From Trematomus loennbergii (taxonomy: Eukaryota > Chordata > Actinopteri > Perciformes > Nototheniidae), in NCBI GenBank assembly GCA_012861695.1, contig JAAOOA010000026.1, positions 18,464,001-18,528,000 on the forward strand: 64,000 bases of DNA, in the 5' to 3' direction. The notes beneath the pieces were generated by a model. It saw only the letters and a program-made list of their open reading frames with translations. It did not search any database and was not told the DNA's origin. Of this stretch, positions 12,306 through 23,701 are shown piece by piece. The stretch's first letter is position 1, and each line of letters starts with the position of its first letter. Both the position numbers and the translations under genes were made by a program.

Positions 12306-12595
12306 CACAGTTAAGATCAGAAGACATTTACTTAAAATACAAACAAGGGAGAGGTCAGGCACAGGGCAAGAAGAAAAGGGCATTTAGACAAAATATAACA
12401 TGACAGGCAAGGGTCAAAAACACAAGGGCAGCAGGAGACCAGCAGAGAACAATGGACTGCAGCTTGAATGGCAAAACAGAGCTAAATGTGAGAGATGTAT
12501 CATAATGGGAGCTGATTGGCTGATTGGGAGCAGATGTGGCGGTGAGTGATGGGATCTGGTGAGTGTGACAGCTGTGAATAGTTCCAGGACATAGG
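12306..12595. repeat. Dispersed purine-rich repeat fragment
   Basis: The stretch 'aagggagaggtcaggcacag' through 'ggagctgattggctgattgg' resembles a common teleost repeat, also represented at 47930-48200 (cccaaatgcaggacacag; gggaacaggtgaaactaata). It has no ORF of note, and the family is unassigned. Confidence 0.4.
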
Positions 12596-12966
12596 GGGTG
12601 TTTCTCAATGTCGAGGACGCTTCCTTAGTAGGACATGTCCCTCCGAGTCAGGTCTTTCAGAGGCTAGGCAAGAATCCTTCCTTTCATTCGGAGAACAAAG
12701 AATGGGACAGGCTAGCAAGTGTGCAGGTGTGCGTCATAGGAGAGGCCCCGCCTTACATTTTCCGCCAAAGATTTGGGGAAATTGGTCCGTGCGCAAAGCA
12801 TTGGATACACTGGTGCATCCTCGAAATTTGCCGCAATGAAGGATTCAGTCCTCGGTAGAATTCCAAGGATCCTGGACATTGGAACAGTCCTTCGGCGGGA
12901 TTCAATGACGTAGCATCCTTGAAATAGTGGCTCTGGAGGAGCCTTCCTCGACATTGAGAAACACCC
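12596..12966. mobile_element. MITE-like element with gggtgtttctcaatgtcgag ends
   Basis: The left terminus gggtgtttctcaatgtcgag is exactly inverted at the right terminus (ctcgacattgagaaacaccc, ending 12966). The similarity continues for several more bases (gacgcttcc against ggagccttc). The length is 371 bp. I could not find a convincing target-site duplication, so the superfamily is open. The ORFs inside are frames through the inverted repeat and are not genes. Confidence 0.75.
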
Positions 12967-14658
12967 AGAGGCTGTGGCAGGTTTTTAATTGGGCCTTTTC
13001 AATCAAGACATTTTGAAATGTCACAGTGGGAAAACAACTATTGATGGGTGTATTTAATTAGCCGCTTCAGTTCCAAGGTTGTGGCTTTGTGCGTGCTGTC
13101 CTGCTGTCACAATTGTTATTGGTTTGCTTTTTACTGCTGTGACAAGGCTAAATGTTTTCCGTGGGGAAAACAGCTTTTGACAGAACAGACTAGAAGAGCA
13201 AAGTATTGTAAGCAGTGCCATTGTAGGCTAAAAAAACAATTGTGATTAAAGAACCTAGAATTTCAAGATTAGGGTGGTTTGTTTTTCAATCAAATAAAAG
13301 TGGTAAACTCCTAAGAAAAACGTGCAAATTTATGAAAAAAGTTGAATATTTTCTGACTTTACGATCCTGTAATAATAATCCTAGATCCTGCAAATGTATG
13401 AGATTAAATTTGACCATTTCCAATTTCCTTTTGTCAAAAACATTACAGAAACCCACGTTATCTTTTCCTTTGGAATATCCCGCCTTACCTGTCTTAGTAT
13501 TATTTTTTACGTGTAAAAAACATCTCATTATAGTTTGAAATGAGATAGACAGGCTTACTGTCAGTGATAAAATGACATTTGTAATACTAGCCTATGCTAG
13601 CATTGAATTATACCAAGGTTACCTTGAAAGAATTCCGATTAGATTACAGAGCTGGAGTCAGATTGACTATTACAGCCGTCCTCATCCTGCTTATATACTG
13701 TAAGTACCATAATTTAGCAGACCACTGAGTGGGATGATCAGACTATTTATCCCTCACTGACACACTGACTTCCCACTGTGGAAATGTTCATGCATGAGAT
13801 GGAGGCGTGCAGCAGACTGAAGGCTTCATTGCCCTTACTGTTTGATGTGGGGGGTGAGAAAAGTGTATTTTTACAGTCTCGCTATGTTGCTGGTTGTATG
13901 TAGGCTTTCCATTAGGAGTATGGGAATTTGAAAAATCCTTGTGCCAGAGGGGTTGATTCTATGTTGAATGCTTTACAAATTGAAAGCAAAAGCAACCTGA
14001 TGTGTACTCATACAAATTGAACTCATGATACACCTGAAGATACATATATTTTCAATATTGTAGCAGTAAAAAGAAAAATAGTAGGCCATGTTGTTTCACA
14101 ATGATTGTTGATGCCGACAAGCTTGCTAAATAAATCAAAGAAGTTAGAGCTGATTTTCACTTACCTACTTCGCTTAGTTTTCCTAGCTTCAGTTTGATTG
14201 CGCATTGAGAGACAAAATGCCATACCATTTGCAATGGATTGCACAGTTTAAGTAATTTCTGAGAGCACTCCACTGAGCACACACAGTTCTATTAATACAT
14301 CATCCAATCACCCCAGAACAGCTCAGATAATCAACAACCAACATTTCCTGCAGTTAGAGAAGAGACAAAGCACAACAAGCTCTCTGAGGAAGGAGCAACC
14401 AGACACCAGCTTCACATTGAGATTTGCTCATGATCAAACTTTCCCAATTTAAAAAGGGAGGCTACTTCTTCAAATGTTTTTAATGCTTATCATAATCTCC
14501 AAATCCCGCAACTGTCTGTAAACCACACAAAAAATCTATTTAAGATGAGCTATCATTATTTACTAATGCTGATTAATATAGTCGGGTCCCTTTTTGTTAG
14601 CATTACAGAAAAACTACTGGCTTGATTTGTATTTAACTTGGTGAAAGGGTGAAGCATA

Positions 14659-14695
14659 GATTCAAGGATTCAAGGATTCAAGGCTTTTATTGGAC
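14659..14695. repeat. Short tandem 'attcaagg' repeat
   Basis: Three tandem copies of gattcaag(g) are followed by gcttttattggacc. This resembles the start of a widespread teleost repeat (compare 5697-5730). Confidence 0.6.
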
Positions 14696-16842
14696 CAAGA
14701 ATATCCTAAGATTTTTGGAGTTGATCTTAATTATACGGAAGCAAGACCTTGGTGGAGGTCTGTTGTTAATTCTTTTTCTGTATGCATTATGAAATATTTA
14801 TGTAGGAAGAAATAGACAGCTTACCGTTTCAACTTTATTTTCACTGCAAAATAGTTTAAGAAACTGATCGGCACACTCATATGTAATAATAAAATAGAAG
14901 TATAAGAAGCAAAATAGAAGAAGCTCTTGATTATGCCCAAGACATCACTCTTAATACCTTAAGAAAAAAGTGATCATGTCTTTAAAATGTATTTTTATCT
15001 CGGTCCTTGGTTGACTATGAGAGAATTTCACCTTGCAAGTTAGTACAGCAACAGATAACCCTGATAATGCTTTTCTTCTTCTGGAAAAAAAGAACCATTT
15101 GCCTCATTCAGGTGCATGTTGAAGGTGCTACTCGATTTGACTTTCCGTCTATCATGCTGGCAGGCAGAAAACTTGCAAAGTAAAGAAACGTGCCCTGAAA
15201 GTAAGCTTGTCTTTGCAACCAACAACCATACACACACACAAAGCAATATAAATTGCAAATGAGGGAACTAACATAGCAACATTCTTGTGGAATTTGGCAT
15301 ATTACTTTTCCCCAGATGCCAGGTAATAATAATTCTCTGCTGTTCCTCCTTCTTCTCTGGGGGAATGTTTTTCTTTTCCGTGGCTATCCCCGGCACAAAC
15401 TTAGACATACTATTTAAGCATATGTCAGATTATTCTCCACTGGTGCACATAACATGTCTCTGCAAAACCCTAAGACACCTCTTGTTTTCCAGAACAAAAC
15501 AAATATAATTGGTTGTTTGATGTGACATACCAAGAAAACGCAGTGATTAATGGCCAAATGTTCAAAAAGCTTCTTAGCTGGTGTTATGTTCCCATCATAA
15601 CAGGAGGGTTGTCCTGACGACACCACACATGTGCCTACAGCTGTACAACAGTCTCTGATGTTCAGCCAAGAAAAATCATTTTTCACCTCAATGCTTTGAA
15701 GGTTGTTTGATGAAAAGGTCTCAATCATACAACCAGAAAAAGGAAAGGTTTAAATCCTTAATATTCTCAAATATTTGGAGCCCTTGTTTTGCCAACCTGG
15801 ACAAACAGCTAAATGCTAACTTAAGCATGCTAACAGAGACAATGTCATGGCTGTTGATAAAACATATACCTTGTGTACTACCTCAGTTTAGCGTGTTAGC
15901 ATTTTAACCTTAGCTTATTAGAGGCCGAGTTGACAACCTCTAGGGGCTTTTTCAGGAAGACAAGTAAAGAAGTGTTATTGAATTCAATTTAGTTGCTTTG
16001 GTGACAGCTTCCTGGTATTGCACATGCCTCTCACTGTCACTGGAACAATTGTCTAGATTGGAGCCATTGTTAATGTTGTTAGCAACACCTGCGCTCCTCC
16101 TACTGTGACAGGTCAAAGTGTCTCCTGTGAGAAGCGTATTGATTTGAGGCGGTACTTTAAGGTGATGGGAATAAGCCTGAGAACCAGTTCCAAACCACAA
16201 AAAGATACAAAAAAATAAACAATATTTAATAAAACTCCCAAGGTCCTTCATTTGGGAGAAAAAGCCTTCTTAATAATCATATAAAATTGCTTCTTTAATA
16301 AAAAAATGGTCTCTTCAAAATAAATGCACACCCCGCTTTGACAATAAATAAATATGTAAAAAGTGTTTCAATGAAAAAGACAAACTGGATAAAGTGTGAG
16401 GTGTTCCCTTAACCCGCCCTGATGCAGTCAACTTAGTGGAAAGCTGTTTTCTTGAATCCAACTATGTTTCAGAAAGTTGAAAGTCACCCTAACCCAGAAA
16501 ATGATAGACAACAGGTGCGTTAAAACGTCGTTAAGAGCAGAGTTTCTGGCTAACAACAGCTGTGGACGTGTGCTCCAGGAGGAGGAAGGATCAAAGTGCA
16601 ACGAGTGTACAGTTTTCCACCTCTCTTAAAACCTAAAGAAAGGGCGAAGTCAGACTCTGATTGGCTGATAGAGGAATGCAACCAGCTGCTCTCAATTCCT
16701 AATAAGGAAACAGGTGATCTGAATAACCTCTAATCAACTCAGGATGATTGGGATTTTCATCTTAAATGAATTGGGAAAAGGCAAATTACAACAAGTACCC
16801 AATTATAAATAAAGGATTGCAACAGACCAACATTCCTTAAGC

Positions 16843-16878
16843 CACACCCCTCTCAAATTCATGTTTGAGAAGGGTGTG
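16843..16878. repeat. Imperfect 15-bp hairpin
   Basis: The arms cacacccctctcaaa and tttgagaagggtgtg pair except at one central position, around a 6-nt loop. It has no terminator-like context, as this is eukaryotic DNA. It could be a MITE relic or chance. Confidence 0.5.
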
Positions 16879-17687
16879 ACATTTGACATTCATGTCAAAC
16901 GTAAGATGTTTAAAAATGCAAGGATAGTAAATTTACGCCTCATTAGTTTTTATTGGAAGGTTTAAAAAATCTATAAATGACAGATTATTTCCAGCTGTCT
17001 CTCATGCCTTGTTGAAACTATTTCCAAAGCACAGTATATGGCTTGACATTACATGTGTGTTAAAAATGCATATTTTCAACTGAGATTTTTAGAACATGCC
17101 CTTCCTTACATCATTAAACGTGTGAGTTTCCTCCTTTGCTTGGCTAATCATCACATGTACCATATTTGACACCTGGAGCGCTGACCTCCGGGACCTTTCA
17201 GCAGCACTGACAGCTGTGAGGCATATGCTGCTCTGGAAGAGACATATGCTGTTAATGCATCCACTGGATTCTATTAGATGGCAAAGACACTTCAACTGGC
17301 GTACAAACGAACCAAGAATCAGGGCCATTACTTTGTGTTCAGTATATTTTGGACGCAGAGATAGTAGCCTACATTTCCTCTAATACCTAACATGTGTAAG
17401 TAATATCAACTGTTTTTGTAAGTGTTTTTAGCTGTTTTTGTCTTGGACATGATTGAACATTTTGCAGTCCATTTATCTTTTTCCATTTTCTCTTTTCGAT
17501 TTATTTGGGAGTCTCATTTTGGATTCTACCAGCATCTAACATTTTCTATTCAGAGGTTTTTTTTGTATTAATGATTTGAAACTGCTTTACATCTGTACCT
17601 TTTTTTTTTACCTGTGTGATTACTTTGCTTTCAATTTTATAATTAAAAAGGCTTGGCTATATCATTGAATACTGTATGCAGTCCAGT

Positions 17688-18085
17688 CGTGATGTTTGTT
17701 TCCAGGCTTTAATGTTCAAAAAGGTCTTTATTTTTCTCATACTGCCTGTGCTGCAGCACCTCTTTTCACCCTCCGTCTGAAACCAGAGCCCAGTCCACTC
17801 TGATTGGTTAGCTATCCGGCTCTTGTGATTGGTCAACCACTTATATACTGTATGTCCCTTAGCCTATCACGTACAATGTGTTGAAGCACTAGCCAATAAA
17901 ACCACAAGTGTTACATAGTGATGTCATTACATTACTGAAAGAGTCCAATTGAGGCGTTTCAAGCAGGGAGGGAATGTGTGGGAGAGAATCTTTTTGGATT
18001 TGAGCCTTTGCAGTCCATTTATTTATATGTACACAAACCTATACAGTATAGGTCACTACAGTTAAGGCAAAAACCCCAAATCTTT
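17688..18085 (+). mobile_element. Truncated copy of TTAA-type MITE family A
   Basis: The copy shares with 27592-27952 and 35440-35851 the blocks ctgaaaccagagcccagtcc, tctgattggttagc, attggtcaacc, tagcctatcacgtacaa, agccaata and tttgcagtccattta. The left terminus is lost and the right one decayed. The CCAAT-like boxes (attggtt, agccaat) are part of the family consensus. Confidence 0.75.
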
Positions 18086-21000
18086 AAATGTAAACCTCTA
18101 AAAAATGTAGAGGCTTCTAGACACTTTCAGGTGCAATGACATGTAGATTTAGCATCTTATTGAGTCATGTAATCTTTCATCTTCTTATTCTAAGTACATG
18201 GCATTAAGAAAGGGATGATATAAAGGATACGACTCATTATTGCAATAATAAGATGCAATATATTGCATTATTGTCCGTCTCCTCAGCCCAAACACAAAGA
18301 GGTGAAAAGAGAAGCATGCGCATGAACAAGTAGTCATTGGGGCATTGAAGGGATTGGCTATTGAATGGAAAGAACACATTAAGCTAATGGATGAAGCCAA
18401 TGGACTGCTCTATAATCAGCCTCCAACAAGATCTACAACCTCTGCGCACTAATGTATTATACATCCAATGTGAGCTGGACAATGGCTATCCTCCCTAAGA
18501 GACTGTATGGGATGCTTTTGTATGCAGTTTGGAAGGGAATACTTCATGTCTGACATTTAAAAGGCACATGCTAACTGAGGCATTAGTGGGAAAACAGTAA
18601 ATTACAGTCCTAAAGGTCAGTATGTCCTTACGCTAATTAAAGTGTCAGTACATAGCAACGCATGCAGAAAAACTTTTCAAAACCGTTCTGCGGCATCATG
18701 TTGTTTGATAAATCTGCCCCAGTGTGTGGCTCGTGGCCTCCAGTTTTCCAAAAAAGGAATACAGGGCAATCTTAAAAGAAATCCAAGAAGGTCGGCTTTT
18801 TTTAACCCATTCTCAAAGGAGCCCATCTTTTTCTGGACATTTTGCTTCAAAGGACAACTCTCTGTGCTTAGTTTGTACAACATGAATCAGTCATACATGT
18901 TTGAGTTATTCTGGAATATATGTTCTTAGCCTATTTTATAGAAAACCACTTGTTAGTCTCGTGTTTTCATTCATTGAAGAGCAGCATTTTCCAGCAAATT
19001 GATGCTTAGCTCTGTGACTCCGATAGCATTACATGAGAGGAACACATTAAAGTTATTGATCTGTACTTTCAATTATGTTTCCTTTGGCTTTTACATTTCT
19101 AAGTATAGCTTTAAAGTTATGATGAGACCATTGAACTCTGTTGTGGAAACAAGATTGTCTGAGGATCCACAAAGGAACGTGGAATTAGGAATGGCTTTAG
19201 AAGTTCATATTGGGGTTTCTATTTGTGTTGTACTTTTGGGACCCGGTTGAAATCCATCGCAACTGTTGTGAATCCAAGAGGACATCTGCTGTCCTCTGTG
19301 AGGGATCCATCTTTCATCATTCATCAGCCTGCAGATGGAGTGTTCAAAAGATAGATTATGGATACATTTGACAACAGAAATCTTTTTTTCTTTTTCATGT
19401 TAAGGGGTATTAGATTAAAAACTGGAGGTACACAAAGAGAACAGACAAGGACAAAGACAGCATCATGATACATCACATTATTTGAGATTGTGACAGCAGA
19501 GGCCTTATGGGATTTATGAGACGAGTAGAACCATTGATACGTGGCTAGTTTTATCGTCGTACCCACAGGGAAGGTAGATTCACCTTCATTCAAGGTGGGA
19601 TGTGCTCCTGTTGCAGTTTCTCTCAAAAGCTTTTTAACATGACAGTGAATTGTGGGTTTATGGAAGGCAAATAGCATTTGACTTAATGTGAGTTCTGCGT
19701 TGAGTTTAATTATAACCCTTCCTGTAACAATGCCCAGACATTTGGTCGGCGGGTACAGAAGGGATAAAATCCACACTGGCATTGTGAAACAGGTTTCTGA
19801 ATCGATTGATAATGCCTGTCAGCTTTTCTTGAAACATGTCCCATGGTCTGAGGTGATTAAAGCCACAATTAGAAAAAAAAAATGACACTGCGCTATTGTT
19901 ACCTGGTAAAATGAAGGGCTCTCTTTTGCCAAATTCCCAAGAGCACATTCCTCATCCAGCTGGCATGTTGTTAGCAGTCAGGCTTTTTAGAGTAATGCAT
20001 GCCTTTATGAACAACTGAATGCCTTATACATAAGAGTCAAAGGTTATGAGGGCAGAGAACCACAGGAAAGTCTTTAAGCCATATTTTTGCTGGTTAGTGA
20101 GCTACAGAAAGAAATGGGTAATTAGTCAGTCACTTAACCCCTCCTAAGTGTTCTCGAGAAGTCATGACTTGTGTATTTTGACCGCAAACGATTAAAGAGA
20201 GCATGAAGCAAATGCGAGCGCTACTCATCAGTCTGCATGTCAACCTTCGAGAGCACAAAGGCAGATTTGTATGCGTAGGACAACAGAATAGTTAGCGTAC
20301 TGTAGCATTGATTTGAGCAGCAAGAGGAACGTGGAACTACATTTGAGCTTACAATGATCAAAGGTGCGTGCACAGAAATGTTGACGGTTTGTAACCTCTA
20401 AACGCAAACTCAAACTGTTTGTACATTTGACCAGGAAGAAAAGAGTCATCCTCTTCCTCTACTTTCAAAATACAAAGTAGGACAGTAGAGTTTTTTAACC
20501 TCCAAATGAAGACAAAGAGCAGTATTTGTTGTCTGTGATTTCTTGAAAATCTAAATACGTAACACTTAAAATAATTACCTGTTCAAATTCAAAGTTAATT
20601 TTTGTCGTTTTTATTCTTAAAAGTTGTCTAAATTGATTTTTAAACTAGATGCAAAGGTTTCTTGTGTCGTCTTTTTACGTTTTTCAGATATTATCTTGGG
20701 ATGTGGCAATTAAGAAAAAAAGTCATGGCTCGAATCTGACATACCAACATGGATAGGTTACATTAAGGGGGTCATTTGGATCATTAGAATTTGGCTGATC
20801 TTCAATATTAAGTGCGGATTAAATGCCCATAATAAGTGACATCATAGGCTGAACAATTGACTATATAGGCCTTCAAAGCAGTTGCAAGTCATACATTGTT
20901 GGAAACAAATGTTTTGCCCAACAATACTTGAGAAAATCTAAAGAGCAGACTCAGAAACAAGTGTTCACATGATCTGGATTGCAGTCAAACCTAATTCTGT

Positions 21001-21887
21001 TGACTTGCAGACTCAGTAGTGCTTGTTTTCAGCCTTCTCAAATCTGTTTTATTTCAATCACTTTTTGTTGTCAATATACTTCCATACAAGCAGTGCAGAT
21101 GCTACTGTCATAGGCCCTTGGGAGAGTCTAATCATAATAAAGTCCAGGCATTGGGGAATGGGGCCGACATGTCCGAGAGCACTCCATCACATTCGTATTA
21201 TCACTGCAGCTGTAAGCAGCCAGCAGACAACACGGACGGATGTGAGAGCAGAACAACATTGTAGAGCCTCTCTCACCTCAGCCACTTATTTCCAAATAGA
21301 AGGAAGATCAATACAGTTAGTGAGACTTACTGCAGGGAGGAGAAGAAAGATCATTTACACTGAGAGCAGGACAGTGTTTTAGTGTTTTCTTTTTCTACTT
21401 TCAGTCAGTACTCGGCCGAGAAAGCTATTATCTCCTTTATTTCATCTCATGATGACAATTACTACTGCTGCAGTAGGCCTACAGTATTTTGGTATTGATT
21501 TTTGCAGCATAGTAGTTTTTACTATATAACTTTAAATCTAGAAATGTTTCGGGACCCAGATAACTTTTATTAACAAAGTCAAACTGAAAGTATTGAAAGA
21601 CAGGATCAAAAGTTATTAAATACTAGATTTAACAAAATAAGATTGATTTAGTTAATATTTTAAAACAGGCTGAAGTCATGTATCAAAAGTCCTGATTGGG
21701 AAATTACTTTTTATTAGTAGGCAAGCATTTTATCAATCTACTTTTCTACATCAACCATTATGAACATTTTTATTCTGGGGTTTACAAATGCACCTCACAA
21801 ATGTATGGGAAACATAAGAAACTAGAGGGAAATAACAAAGTAAAGTTTCTAAACACAAACATACAGACAGACAAACACCCTTTGGAC
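18086..21887. other. Intergenic, no gene seen
   Basis: Many short ORFs occur on both strands, none longer than 152 codons. None shows a domain, a signal peptide or splice-supported continuation. Confidence 0.4.
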
Positions 21888-21966
21888 TTCTGTTGCTAGC
21901 TTTTGTTTTTAGCTTCTGTTGCTAGCTTCTGTTTTTAGCTTCTGTTGCTAGCTTCTGTTGCTAGCG
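21888..21966. repeat. Minisatellite, 13-bp unit gcttctgttgcta
   Basis: About six head-to-tail units alternate between gcttctgttgcta and gcttctgttttta. They are followed by further gctagc-rich sequence up to about 22005. It is a variable-number tandem repeat candidate. Confidence 0.85.
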
Positions 21967-23259
21967 TCAATATTAAGCTAGCTTATCGCTAATTACAGCT
22001 AGCTTTTTGTCAAAATATATAGCTTAAGGATTAGCAACAAGCTAAACTGTTACAGTGAACATATTGCAATATATTGAATTGGTTGACAACATTCATTAAT
22101 CTTGTTCTCATTGCTACCAAAAGAGTAAACATGAAAGTTAACCAACCGAAAGTAACGTTAAAGCAAAAATCAACAGCTGATAGTAATAATTATAGCGTAC
22201 ATTTTTATCTACTGTTTTTAAAAACATTTAAGATACTACTAGTGCCACAGGTCAAGTACCCCAATCTCACCAAAAGATAAGTCTACTTTTTTTGCAAATT
22301 GTAATACAATTGTGTAATGTCATATTTTGCCATAACATGGCTTTTCCTCAACAGTTGTCATGAACATCATGTCCTCTCTTATATTTGTTTGAAATGTGTG
22401 TGTCCATTCAGCATCATCCTGACCCTTGGGTTAATAAAACAGTGCTTTTAAATGTTGTTGTTAACATGGTTGAATATGTCCCTACTAATCTCCGGAAGTG
22501 GTTTCGGAAGTCAAATTAGTCTCCACTCTCAGTGTATCTAAAGTGCATTTACACCTTTTGGTTAAGTGCCTTGTGGTTACAATAAAGTAAACCAAGGTGC
22601 ATAAATGGGGCCACAAAGTGAGCCATAACACTCTTTGGCTAATGGTTTGACACAGAAATAGTCTTGATGCATTCAGCATTATGTTCTTTAAACATTTAAG
22701 TAGCCTACATTATACTTTTAAATGTAAAAATTACATGTAGAGTTGCTACAGCTTTAAGATTTAAATGCTCTATTCGATGAACAAAACATAGTCACGCGCA
22801 CATCCAAAACACGTGCAGGATGAAAAGCAGCATTGGAAATATAAAACAAGGTGTGCACACTGTGCTCCTTTTAATGCAATTTATTTGTACACAATTGTTG
22901 TGAACTAATGCTCTTGAGAAAAGAAAAGCATTAGCTCAAAAGTGTGGATATGCTACTGAAGTAAAACAATTGGTTATTTAAACAAATAGCACTAAATCTT
23001 ATAGTTGTCCCTTCATGAACTACTGGAAGCTACAATGTCATCATCTCCAATGCTATAGGGGTGTAGAAGAAAAGTTGTGGGTGGCACGGGAGAATCGATT
23101 CCCCATTCCCACTGACAGATGGCCTTTGGCTTTGTTGTGAAAATCCTATCACTGAGAAGGGGGGGGGAAAGAAACTTGACTCCCACTGAAAATGCTGCTG
23201 AACTGCTTTCTTGGAGGCTTGCTATGGTGCAAATCACATCGGAAACAATTGAGTTACTC
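21967..23259. other. Intergenic, no gene seen
   Basis: AT-rich sequence with no supported gene and no clear repeat. Confidence 0.4.
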
Positions 23260-23556
23260 ACGGCCCGTCCACACGGCGGCGTGCGTTGATGCTTCAACGC
23301 TTCTGCCCATTCGTCACGTTTCGCCGTTTTCGCCGAACTGCATTGTGGGAGCGAAGCGTTGCTCGCTGCAAAAGTTGAGCAATGTTCAAGATTCGGCGGA
23401 AGCATCAGCCAATCAAATCATATGCCAGTACCAGCTCTAGCCAATCAAACCGCGTGCTTGTGTGTCCGGGGCGGGAGATTCATGTGATTGGTTGTTGGTC
23501 GAGTTTCAGCCCCCCCGCGGCAAGCTTCAACGCACGCCGCCGTGTGGACGGGCCGT
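23260..23556. mobile_element. GC-rich MITE with long terminal inverted repeats (297 bp)
   Basis: The left end acggcccgtccacacggcgg (continuing cgtgcgttga) is mirrored exactly at the right end (tcaacgcacg, then ccgccgtgtggacgggccgt). The perfect inverted repeat is 30 bp. The element is strikingly GC- and CpG-rich against AT-rich flanks. No transposase and no clear target-site duplication were found. Its sharp base-composition contrast and perfect arms suggest a fairly recent insertion. Confidence 0.85.
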
Positions 23557-23565
23557 CACTTGCAT

Positions 23566-23567
<2 letters not shown>

Positions 23568-23601
<34 letters not shown>
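23568..23601. repeat. (TAA)n microsatellite joined to an antisense LINE-type tail
   Basis: About eleven TAA units lie directly against 'ggaatttataaagcgccttt' (23602 onward). Read on the minus strand, this is a 3' end with a (TTA)n tail, the usual form of a non-LTR insertion. The body continues to about 23700 (ggtcgctgtacatggtg). Confidence 0.75.
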
Positions 23602-23602
<1 letters not shown>

Positions 23603-23701
23603 GGAATTTATAAAGCGCCTTTCACGGGACCCAAGGTCGCTGTACATGGTGGACAGACAAAACAAAACAGACAATGAGCATGTTAGAGATCAGAGAGATA
23701 A

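Larger units (their letters stand above)
12967..17687. other. Intergenic, no gene seen
   Basis: This holds AT-rich unique-looking sequence with short chance ORFs. Small features are a triplicated 'attcaagg' at 14659-14685 leading into 'cttttattggacc', a repeat start common in fish, and the hairpin at 16843-16878. Confidence 0.45.
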
